The notes below the pieces were generated by a model. The model did not search any database, was not told the origin of the DNA, and saw nothing but the letters and a program-made list of their open reading frames with translations. A program made the position numbers and the translations under genes. DNA of 14,456 nucleotides from an uncultured Bacteroidales bacterium (lineage in GTDB: Bacteria > Bacteroidota > Bacteroidia > Bacteroidales > Bacteroidaceae), in assembly GCA_902768605.1 (NCBI GenBank), contig CACXLY010000063.1, positions 1 to 14,456 on the forward strand. Reading direction: 5' to 3'. Position 1 is the first letter of the stretch; each line of letters begins with the position of its first letter. This document shows positions 1 to 8,000 of this stretch, piece by piece.

Positions 1-713
1 ACGTAATCATAGCGGAAGTCTTCGAACTTGTAACCGTAGTTGGTCCAGCAAGTGACGTTTCTGATGTCAACAGCGCTGTTAGCTTCCTGCTTGACGGTAG
101 CGGTCTTCACCTGTGTTGTGCCGTCGGACTCGAAGAGATTGTAGGTAACATTGATTGTTGTCAGAGGGCCGTCGAAGTCCCAGATGTAGCTCTTCTCGTA
201 GTTGTAGCGAGGAGTTACGACGTCGCCTACCAGGTAAACATTCCAGTGTGTTCTGCCTGCGTCTTCCCAGCTGCTTGTAGCGTCATTGACGTTGCAGGAA
301 CGGATTGCATACTTGCCGTCGCCGTTCAGATAGAGAATCTGTCTTTCCCAGTTGTCACGGTCGTTGGTAGAATGAGAGAAGCTACCTGGAGTCAGGTTTG
401 CCACGTTGTTAGACAGAGGAGGATTGGTGAATCGGTCTGTTCCGCTACTGATGCGGAAGCCTGTGCCGAAGAATCCACCGGCTGTCTTGGTGATTTCGAA
501 CATTCCGGCGTTGGCTTTCTCCTTTGTCAACGCGCCGGCAGTGGTCACATAGTAATCTGTGCCACTCACTGTTGTCTTGATGCGATAGGTCGCACCGTCT
601 GTAATGGCATCTTTTGCTGCAAGATACTCTGCATCATTTGTGTCCTGTGCCATTACGCCTGTCCATGCCATCATTGACAGCACGGCAGTCAAGAGAAGAT
701 TGGTCTTTCTCAT
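1..713 (-). CDS. Secreted modular protein, 5' part only (runs off left edge)
   Basis: I translated the minus strand by hand. An ATG at 713 opens a frame that stays open for 237 codons to base 1, so the C-terminus is missing. Residues 1-22 form a Sec signal peptide (start MRKTNLLLTAVLS, likely cleavage after VMA, before QD). Residues about 25-180 form a beta-rich module with signatures NDRDNWERQI, AIRSCN, SSWEDAGR and YIW. The same module opens the protein encoded at 5050-9495 (NDRNDWERQV, AIRSCN, SSWADAGR, YIW), so the two are paralogous over this region. From about residue 187 (INVTYNLFESDGT) a second module begins that resembles residues about 905 onward of the CotH protein. The function is unknown; a surface or secreted binding protein is a reasonable inference. 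A good Bacteroidota promoter lies upstream. No Shine-Dalgarno is seen, as usual in this phylum. The gene is transcribed divergently from the CotH gene. Confidence 0.9.
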   Translation of the reverse strand, partial: MRKTNLLLTAVLSMMAWTGVMAQDTNDAEYLAAKDAITDGATYRIKTTVSGTDYYVTTAGALTKEKANAGMFEITKTAGGFFGTGFRISSGTDRFTNPPLSNNVANLTPGSFSHSTNDRDNWERQILYLNGDGKYAIRSCNVNDATSSWEDAGRTHWNVYLVGDVVTPRYNYEKSYIWDFDGPLTTINVTYNLFESDGTTQVKTATVKQEANSAVDIRNVTCWTNYGYKFEDFRYDY

Positions 714-781
714 GTTGGTTTAGTTTTTGGTTAATAAAAAGGGTTTATTTATAAAGTTGTGCTTTTTTACTTTTCCGCATG

Positions 782-811
782 CAAATATATACATTATTTA
801 TTTATTAACAA
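782..811 (-). promoter_or_regulatory. Bacteroidota-type promoter for the minus-strand gene
   Basis: Read on the minus strand, a TATATTTG box (complement of 782-789) fits the TAnnTTTG -7 consensus. A TTG (complement of 809-811) lies 19 bp upstream as the -33 element. This predicts a start near 776 and an AT-rich leader of about 60 nt. The leader carries TTTTATTAACCA (complement of 728-739), which recurs in the leader of the paralogous gene at 5050. Confidence 0.65.
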
Positions 812-903
812 GTTTTTTTTGAAAAAAAATCATTGTAGATGTGAAAAAAAGTCTACCTCCGATTGCTTTTAGGTTAAATAGTATTGGCTTTGGGCTTGTG
901 AAA

Positions 904-917
904 CACGTGAAAACGTG
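904..917. repeat. Short inverted repeat CACGT-N4-ACGTG
   Basis: CACGT (904-908) and ACGTG (913-917) form a perfect 5-bp inverted repeat with a 4-bp spacer, just before the 22-bp array. It uses the same CACGT core as the array and may be a degenerate or separate binding site. Confidence 0.55.
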
Positions 918-926
918 TGAGCCGAC

Positions 927-1036
927 GCTTCGTGTGGCGTCCGGCTATCCCACGTGTAGCGTTTGGCTATCCCACGTGTGGCGTTTGGCTTTCCCACGTG
1001 TAGCGTTTGGCTTTCCCACGTGTAGCGTTTTTTGTT
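927..1036. repeat. 22-bp tandem repeat array with CACGTG cores
   Basis: The unit is CCCACGTGTAGCGTTTGGCT plus AT or TT, 22 bp long. Clear copies lie at 949-970, 971-992 and 993-1014. A fourth copy starts at 1015 and decays after GCGTTT, and a degenerate copy lies at 927-948 (about 17 of 22 matching). The CACGTG palindrome therefore recurs at 951, 973, 995 and 1017, exactly 22 bp apart, close to two helical turns. The array sits between two divergent promoters. No function is known to me; it could be a multi-site protein binding region or an interspersed genomic repeat. Confidence 0.85.
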
Positions 1037-1144
1037 CCATCATGAGGCGTCTGTTGGCTCCACTTTTGGGGGCATATCTTTCGTTTTTGAGCCCATAAGC
1101 AAAGTTTCTTTTACATATTTATTATGTCGTATTGAAAAAAACAC

Positions 1145-1152
1145 TATATTTG
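1145..1152 (+). promoter_or_regulatory. Putative -7 box for the CotH gene
   Basis: TATATTTG matches the Bacteroidota TAnnTTTG -7 box. A convincing -33 TTTG is not seen at the expected distance; TTATG near 1122 is the nearest candidate. Transcription would begin about 15 nt before the ATG at 1175, giving a very short leader. Confidence 0.5.
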
Positions 1153-1174
1153 GGCGCTAAAACCGTAAACTAAC

Positions 1175-4100
1175 ATGAAAAATCGTTACCTGAAACTATT
1201 ATTTACATTCATCCTTGCATGTTTGGGATGCTTTTCTCAGCAAGCCTTGGCCGACGCTCCTATTCCCGATGGCGTCTATTATATCTCGTGCACCAAGCAG
1301 GAAGGCTTTCTGGGCTTGGGTGCCTATCACAACGTGGACCCCTACATCTACTATGTCACCGAGGAGACTGAGCGTACAGCCGACGCCTACTGGATAGTGA
1401 CGAACACGAGGTCAGGCTACACGTTCCGCAACGAGGCCTCGGGCGAGCTGCTCGTCTATACGACAGGCCGCTCTGACAGATACTACAAGTACATGACGCT
1501 TGCCAGTGAATCTCTCGGCGACCACTCGGAGTTCTGGAACATCATCCTGGGCGACGACGGCGCTTTCAGCATTCAGAGCACCATCGCCACAGGTTACTAC
1601 TGGAACCTCCGCGCCGGGACGAACATGATGGGAACCTATAGCGGCAGCAACGGCCAGTCGCCCAACGAGCGCTTCCTCTTCCATACGAAGGACGGCTCGC
1701 CCGACCCGGGCCCACAGCCTGAGCCCCTCGAGGGCGAGTATGCGCCAATCACCTTCCCCGACGCACTCCATGTCTATCTGAACGACGGACGTGTCGAGGC
1801 CTACCCCCTGAACCTCATCACCAGCACCACGGAGCAGGACGGGAGGCTCACCATACAGACCAGCATCGGCCGCACCTTCACCTACGACCTCTCCAACGTC
1901 AGCTCGGTAAGCGAGGAGAAACCGGACTTCCCGACGCTCGTCTCGTTCAAGTTCAGCAAGAAGACCAACGACCAGGTCTTCTCGCCCGTCACCGGCCAGA
2001 TGAATGGCGATGTCATTACCGCCTCGATAGCAGCCATCGGCAAACGCCTGACGCCCACCTTCGAGCTGCCCGACGAGAACACGACCGTCTATGTGAATGG
2101 CAAGCCCCAGGGCGAGATAGGCGACCGCCTGCGCTTCGACAAGGACGTCTATTATCTCGTAGCTCCCAACGGATGCACCATCCTCTCGGAGTGGGAGAGC
2201 GGCAACTACATCATGAAGCCTTACGGACGTGCCATCCGCGTCCACGTGGATTGGCTGACCGACCGCGCAGAAGTGCCGACCATCTACATCAATACCGCCG
2301 ACGGGCAGGCCGTCACGAGTAAGGACTACTTCAAGGACGCCACCATCCGCATCGACGGACACGGCATCTTCCCCTCGATGGACGAGACCGCCGTGCAGAT
2401 AAAGGGCCGAGGCAACAGCAGCTGGAGCTGGCCCAAGAAGCCCTACCGCCTGAAGTTCGCCGAGAAACAGAAGCCTCTGGGCATGACCAAAGGCAAGTCG
2501 TGGGTGTTGCTTTCCAATTACCAGACCGGCTCGTTGATGTCGAACGCCATCGGCATGAAGGCAGCCAACCTGATGGGTGCCGCAGCAGCCAACCACATCG
2601 TGCCTGTCGATCTCTACCTCAACGGCGAGTATCGCGGCAGCTACAACTTCACGGAGAAGGTCGGCCTCTCCAACAACAGCGTCGATATCTACGACGACGG
2701 GGCAGCCGCTCTGCTCGAGCTCGACTCCTATTACGATGAGCCCGACGGACAGAAGTTCCATTCGTCGCCCTACAACTTGCCTATCAACGTCAAGGAGCCC
2801 GACTTCAGCGAAGGCCTGACACGCCTGACGCTCGAGACCATCAGGAACGACTTCAACCGCTTCCTCTCCACGCTCTACCGTGGGCAGGACATCTCCAAGC
2901 ACGTCGATATCGAGCAGCTCGTGCGCTTCCTCATGGTCAACGAGCTCACCATCAACTATGAGTTCTACCATCCGAAGAGCACCTTCTGCTATCGCGAAAG
3001 CTTCGACACCGACACCAGCAAGTATATCTTCGGCCCCGTCTGGGACCTCGACTGGTGCTTCGGATACGAAAAACACAAGTCTTACTTCCAAAGCGAGAGC
3101 ACAGCCAACTACTGGAAGGACATGACCTCGATGGAGGTGACGGCCTTCGTGCGCGATATCCGATTCAAGTACGCACCCCTCGATGCCGTCTATCGCCGCC
3201 TTTGGGAAGAATTCATGACAAACGACCTGCAGGAACTCCTCGAGTATTGCCAGGACTACTACGACTTTGCGAAAAACTCCTTCGACCTTAACAGAGCGAA
3301 GTGGGGCGACAATACAAACTATGCGCAACAGGCAAAGCAGGCAGCCTCGTGGCTTGAGACGCGCACGCAGAAAATCTACGACGATATCGTGGCTGGCGTA
3401 CGTCCCTACATTGCCGAGCCCGTCGAGCCCATCGAGTTTGCAAACGACAAGCTCTACACCATCACTTGCCCGCGCGGCGACCTGATATTGAGCTACGACT
3501 ACAATGGCCTGGAGGCAGGGCAGAGCGCGTGGTGGAGCGTGCAGGACTACGAGAAGCAGTTCGCCATCATCAACATCGCCGGCACCAGCTACCTCTATAG
3601 CCCCTACCTGAAGAAATACCTGCAGACAGGCACTTCCTCAAATGGCCTTTGGGTGGACGAGCTGGGCTCTCCCATCATCATCGACCAGGAGCATCCCACC
3701 GGCGAATATCTCTACATGATATCCACCATCTCTGAATACGGCTCCACGCTCTGGTTCAACAACAACTCGAGCACGATGGTCATCAACGGCTACAGCACTC
3801 CCGACGGCGGCAATCGCTGGAAGATCACCGAGGTGGGCGACTTCGACCCGACCGAGGCACTCGAGCTGGCATCCGCTTCGCTGCTTGCCGTCACCAACCG
3901 CTACATCTTCAATGGCGAGGTCGTTGGCACAGAAACGTTCCAGATGCCGAAAGGCTCCGAGCCGCCCACGCCGTCCGACGAATGGAAGAATGCCTTCATC
4001 TCGCTCCTCGAGCCGGACGACATGCCTTATCAGATACTGGAGAACGTCACGATTGACTACGACGTCCAGTGGTTCGGCCCCTTCAACTTCTCTTCATCGT

Positions 4101-4636
4101 TCGACGACGCCTATTGGTACAACATGACTATCCGCAGCGACTACTTCGTGGGGCGCCAGGACACGGAACCGTATTATCCCTCCGCTGTCGATGAAGCAAC
4201 CCTCCTCTACGACGGCAACTACTTCTGGGCCTTTGGCGGCAACCCCTATCATGTGAAGGTTTACAACTACACGACCGGCTTCGAGCAAACCCTCTCGTGC
4301 GACGGCGACTATGCCGTCATGCGCCCGGACAACTTCTCCTGGGACCTGCTGCCCAACCGCGACGGATTCGTCCTGCGCAAGCCCGGCACGGAATACAGCT
4401 GCCTCAATCAGTTCGGAGGCACCAACGGCCCGCTGAAGTTCTGGCACGACAAGAACAGTCTCACCGACAACGGCTCCACGTTCCGCATCTTCGAGGCAAA
4501 CCCCAGCGATGTCGCTTCTCCATTTGCAGCGAGAGAGGGTGGGGCAGGAGCTGCGTATAACCTTGCAGGCCAGCGTGTAGGCAGCCACTACAAGGGCATC
4601 GTCATCAAGAACGGCAGGAAAGTCCTCGTCAAGTAA
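1175..4636 (+). CDS. Exported CotH kinase family protein with flanking beta-rich modules and C-terminal sorting-like tail
   Basis: 1153 aa. Residues 1-26 are a signal peptide ending ALA before DAP. Residues about 31-172 form a ricin-like or beta-trefoil-like module (DGVYYISC), followed by a proline-rich linker and a beta-sandwich region (about 188-362). Residues about 367-690 match the CotH kinase family: VPTIYIN at 367, IKGRGNSSW at 409-417, KKPYRLKF, WVLLSNY, LNGEYRGSYNFTEKV, and WDLDWCFG at 623-630. CotH proteins have an atypical kinase fold; in Bacillus, CotH phosphorylates spore coat proteins. D624 and D626 are my candidates for metal-binding residues. Residues about 758-890 form a second ricin-like module. 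Residues about 905-1115 form another beta module ending in a ricin-like stretch with DNGSTFRIF. The protein ends YNLAGQRV then GIVIKNGRKVLVK, a sorting-like tail shared with its neighbours, so export to the cell surface or medium is likely. The substrate is unknown. The ATG at 1175 is chosen because it begins the signal peptide and follows the promoter. Confidence 0.93.
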   Translation: MKNRYLKLLFTFILACLGCFSQQALADAPIPDGVYYISCTKQEGFLGLGAYHNVDPYIYYVTEETERTADAYWIVTNTRSGYTFRNEASGELLVYTTGRSDRYYKYMTLASESLGDHSEFWNIILGDDGAFSIQSTIATGYYWNLRAGTNMMGTYSGSNGQSPNERFLFHTKDGSPDPGPQPEPLEGEYAPITFPDALHVYLNDGRVEAYPLNLITSTTEQDGRLTIQTSIGRTFTYDLSNVSSVSEEKPDFPTLVSFKFSKKTNDQVFSPVTGQMNGDVITASIAAIGKRLTPTFELPDENTTVYVNGKPQGEIGDRLRFDKDVYYLVAPNGCTILSEWESGNYIMKPYGRAIRVHVDWLTDRAEVPTIYINTADGQAVTSKDYFKDATIRIDGHGIFPSMDETAVQIKGRGNSSWSWPKKPYRLKFAEKQKPLGMTKGKSWVLLSNYQTGSLMSNAIGMKAANLMGAAAANHIVPVDLYLNGEYRGSYNFTEKVGLSNNSVDIYDDGAAALLELDSYYDEPDGQKFHSSPYNLPINVKEPDFSEGLTRLTLETIRNDFNRFLSTLYRGQDISKHVDIEQLVRFLMVNELTINYEFYHPKSTFCYRESFDTDTSKYIFGPVWDLDWCFGYEKHKSYFQSESTANYWKDMTSMEVTAFVRDIRFKYAPLDAVYRRLWEEFMTNDLQELLEYCQDYYDFAKNSFDLNRAKWGDNTNYAQQAKQAASWLETRTQKIYDDIVAGVRPYIAEPVEPIEFANDKLYTITCPRGDLILSYDYNGLEAGQSAWWSVQDYEKQFAIINIAGTSYLYSPYLKKYLQTGTSSNGLWVDELGSPIIIDQEHPTGEYLYMISTISEYGSTLWFNNNSSTMVINGYSTPDGGNRWKITEVGDFDPTEALELASASLLAVTNRYIFNGEVVGTETFQMPKGSEPPTPSDEWKNAFISLLEPDDMPYQILENVTIDYDVQWFGPFNFSSSFDDAYWYNMTIRSDYFVGRQDTEPYYPSAVDEATLLYDGNYFWAFGGNPYHVKVYNYTTGFEQTLSCDGDYAVMRPDNFSWDLLPNRDGFVLRKPGTEYSCLNQFGGTNGPLKFWHDKNSLTDNGSTFRIFEANPSDVASPFAAREGGAGAAYNLAGQRVGSHYKGIVIKNGRKVLVK

Positions 4637-4692
4637 GAAAACCATTGTCGCCCGGGGAGATATCCCATCATCCCCCGTCGCGGCCATCATCC

Positions 4693-4723
4693 ACATAGCC
4701 CAGGGCATCGCCTTGGGCTATGT
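4693..4723. repeat. Strong 14-bp hairpin, possible terminator or interspersed palindromic repeat
   Basis: A4693 to C4706 pairs with G4710 to T4723: 13 Watson-Crick pairs plus one G-T wobble (4703/4713) around a 3-nt ATC loop. No T-tract follows, so it is a weak candidate for a classical intrinsic terminator although it lies 57 bp after the CotH stop codon. The right arm runs into CTATGTTGCTATC, which closely resembles CTATGTTCTTATC after the hairpin at 14351-14367. This suggests a common family of interspersed palindromic repeats. Confidence 0.75.
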
Positions 4724-4740
4724 TGCTATCCTGCCCGCAT

Positions 4741-4790
4741 CACGTTCCTAAATCTCTCACGACACGTTCCTAAATCTCTCACGACACGTG
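4741..4790. repeat. 22-bp tandem repeat with CACGTT/CACGTG cores
   Basis: Two identical 22-bp units lie back to back (4741-4762 and 4763-4784), each starting CACGTTCCTAAATCTCTCAC. A third unit begins at 4785 as CACGTG and then diverges. The CACGT core recurs every 22 bp, the same period and core as the array at 927-1036, but the 16-bp spacer sequence differs. Confidence 0.85.
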
Positions 4791-4940
4791 GATAATATTT
4801 CAGCAATGGGAATTTATTCTTTCACTATACATATTTAATAATAATATAGGCGTGAAGCTTCTGCAATCTTTGCAAGAAGTGCTCCTTTTTTGCTCATTTG
4901 TGTTAAAAATATTTAATATCGAGGAAAAAGTGTTATATAA

Positions 4941-4974
4941 TTGTTGGAATTATTCTGTATAAAGAGTAACTTTG
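4941..4974 (+). promoter_or_regulatory. Bacteroidota-type promoter for the discoidin gene
   Basis: TAACTTTG at 4967-4974 matches the TAnnTTTG -7 box. TTGTTG at 4941-4946 provides a -33 TTG with 20 bp between (from 4946). Transcription would start near 4980, giving a leader of about 70 nt before the ATG at 5050. Confidence 0.7.
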
Positions 4975-5049
4975 CAAGGCAAAAGGTATATAAAGCACGT
5001 AAAACAAACACATTTTATTAACCATATTTATTAACTAAAACTTAAAGCA

Positions 5050-8000
5050 ATGAGAAAGTTTTACTTACTTGTGATGGCGTTGTTCGTTCAACTCCTCACC
5101 TGCAGTAACATCTTTGCTGCAGACCCGCCACAGTCCGAGTATGAGGCTGCTATGGCATCTATCGAAGACGGTACTTACTACATTAACACCGAAGTCGATG
5201 GCGTGAAGTGGTACATTACGAAAGAGGGTGGCTTGACCGCCGACAATGAACTGCGTTGCAGGTTCACCGTAACAAAGGTTTCCGGTGGCGCTCTCTATGA
5301 CGTCGGCCTCAACATCAACCCTGGCACAGGCGGACACTTCTCCAACACTACCTTGGTTGACAGCAAGGCACTTCTGGACCCGGGAACAGGCGTCTTCCGT
5401 CTTGACACCGGCAACGACCGTAATGACTGGGAAAGACAGGTGCCCTTTATGAACGAAGAAGGCCTGATTGCCATTCGTTCTTGTAACACCGCTTACGGCG
5501 AAAGTAGCTGGGCTGACGCTGGCCGTGCCTTCTGGACCTACAAGATTGCAGAAGGTGAAGACTGGCCGACTCCCATCTACAGCTACGAACCCGCTTACAT
5601 CTGGAAGTTCGAGCCTCCTACAGACCTGGATATGGTTCAGAGCATTCTTAATGCCATTATGGATGCTTATATGGATTATGTCGCTGACGATGATGGTTTC
5701 CAGATGAACATGGCTGAAGAAGGTAGTGATGCCGAGTTCGGACAGCGCCGCGACTGGGATACATATCGCAAGTTCTTGGAGCTGCTCGACAAGGTTGACG
5801 CTTATCTTGGTGACCAGTCAGGTGAGATGGGTGGCTGCACCGTGGACGAGGCTAACGAGCTGAAGGCCGCAGCAGACTCTCTGTTCAATGTCGTGCTCGA
5901 CAGCGAAATGCCTTACATGCTCCCCAATGGCGACGGCTACTATCGCATCATTTCTCCCTTGCGCTATATCTCTGAGGCTTCTGAATCGGGATATGTTGAC
6001 AAGGCAATCCTCGCTTCTTATCTTGGCCAGACCCTCAACATGGGTTCTTATGCCACAATCCAGCGCGACCACGCTAACTTCATCTGGAAGCTCGAGCAGC
6101 ACGGCGACAGCGTAGCTATCCAGAACGTAGGCATGGAGAACTACATCAGCCTCGGCTGCACTAACAGAGTCACGCTCACACAGGATCCTGCCGATGCAAG
6201 CCACGTCGTATTCGACTATGCTGGCGAAGACTATGTTGACGCTGACGACGGCAACGGCGACACGAAGGAACTCTTCTATATCCGCCTTGCAGGCAGAGCA
6301 AGAAATGCAAGCAACTACTTCCACCAGCTCGACCACAATAAGGGTAACGACACTGGCAGGGATATGCCTCTCAGTTTCTGGGTAGGTACATTTGAAAAGG
6401 GTAGCCTTGACAACGCTTCCGACAGAGGCACCAGCGAATGGTATCTCGAGTACGTTCCCGAAAGCGAGGTAGAAGCCATTATCGCTAACTTCGCTACCGT
6501 AAGGGATCATGACCTCCTCGTCGAGAAGAACAATCTCCTCCGCGCTCAGGTGGCTCAGGCTCTGGAAACTGCTAAGGAGACCAAGATGATTACATCTGCC
6601 AGCCAGATGACATCTCCCTTCAGCTGCGACAACTTCGGTTACGAAGACGGACAGACCCTCGCATCAGGTGCCCTCATCGATGGCAACACTGGTACATTCT
6701 GGCATTCAGACTATAAGGGCAATACTCCCGAAGGCGTATACCACTACATCCAGCTCTCTAAGATGAAGGATATGGTCGGCGAATGCGAATTCTACATTTG
6801 CGACAGAAACACCACTTCTGGCAACTGGCCTTCTGAAATCACCCTCTACGGCTCTGATACACCTGACGGCGACACAGAGGAATGGAACGAAATCGTTGTC
6901 TTCTCAGACCTCGCTACCGGCGCTCTCGCAGAGAGCAGACGCTCATTCTTCGTAGAGACTCCTTATGAATATGTACGCGTCGTATGTACGAGCAACTCCT
7001 TCTGGCATGCAGCTGAGATTCAGATTACAACTGTTGCTCCTAGGGCCAGCTCTCAGTATGTCGCTCTTGGCGATGTCGCTTCAAATCTCGATGCTATGTA
7101 CAACGAGAACGTAGCTACTCCCGATGCCGACATCACTCAGGAGATGTACGATGCTCTGATGGCTGCTTATACTGCATTCATGGCTGAGATGGTCGATCCC
7201 GTTGAGCTTCGCGCCGTTATGGACAAGTATGCTAAGCTCACAGAGTCTGTCGTTCAGGGTACCAACCCCGGCCAGTGGGCTGACACGAAGGTGGCTCAGG
7301 ACTACAACGCCCTCTATGAAGAAATCGCATTATACGATAAGGGCGGTCGCTACAGCAATTCTCAGAACCACAAGTATGCCGTTATGCTCAAGGCTATGGC
7401 AAAGAGCATCATGGAGCAGGCTAATCCCGTCCAGACCGACAAGTGGTATCGCATTATGGTTCCGACAGAGGAACAGTATGACGCTTATGGCTTCAGCAAG
7501 GAAGGCGTCGACAAGACTGGCCTCCGCGAGGATCAGGCTACTTGCTACGGCACATTCGCTTCAGTAGGTGTTGAAATCGTTGACTCTGTCTTCAGTCCTA
7601 CAGAAGAAGATCCCGAAAGACTCGTGGCTGAAAACCACCTCGAGGCTTATGCTAAGGATGACGTTCGCGAAAGCTCTCGCATGTACTTCATGCCCGACGA
7701 CATCATCGAGGATAAGGATGTCAGCTTGTTCCGCTTCGTAGCACGTGAAGCCGAAGACGCCGACTACTCAGCTCTCTTGTCAGATGCTAAGGACAACATG
7801 TCCATGGCTATCGACATGAACACGCTCTACAACCGTGGTGAGAAGCTCATTACCGATGCATCTCAGTTCTCAAGTAACGCTTCTTGTCTGAACAACGATG
7901 GTCAGTCACTCGAATCTGGCTGTCTGCTCGACGGTAACGCAAGCACATACTGGCACACTGATTACCAGCAGAAGATCCTCGAGATTCCTTATCTGCAGGT

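Larger units (their letters stand above)
714..1174. other. Divergent intergenic region, no gene seen
   Basis: This 461-bp gap separates the minus-strand gene from the CotH gene. It holds one promoter for each, AT-rich sequence at 720-840, and a CACGTG repeat array at about 927-1036. A GTG-initiated open frame at 841-1098 runs straight through the repeats and shows no domain or credible leader, so I do not call it a gene. Confidence 0.8.
4637..5049. other. Intergenic region between the CotH and discoidin genes, no gene seen
   Basis: This 413-bp gap contains a strong hairpin (4693-4723), a tandem repeat (4741-4790), an AT-rich stretch (about 4791-4940) in which I see no coding signal, the promoter of the next gene, and its leader of about 70 nt. 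The leader has TTTTATTAACCA at 5013-5024, also present in the leader of the minus-strand paralog. Confidence 0.8.

Noticed and set aside
246..677. 143-codon plus-strand frame at the left end
   Set aside because: It is antisense to the minus-strand secreted-protein gene, which has a signal peptide, a promoter and a paralog in the same window.
927..1036. CRISPR array
   Set aside because: The 22-bp units are contiguous with no unique spacers between them and there are no cas genes.
841..1098. 85-codon open frame from a GTG on the plus strand
   Set aside because: It reads through the 22-bp repeats, has no leader signal or recognisable domain, and its repetitive peptide simply reflects the tandem repeat.
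1412..3328. 638-codon open frame on the minus strand opposite the CotH gene
   Set aside because: The plus-strand frame encodes clear CotH motifs and a signal peptide; the antisense frame is explained by GC-rich third positions.
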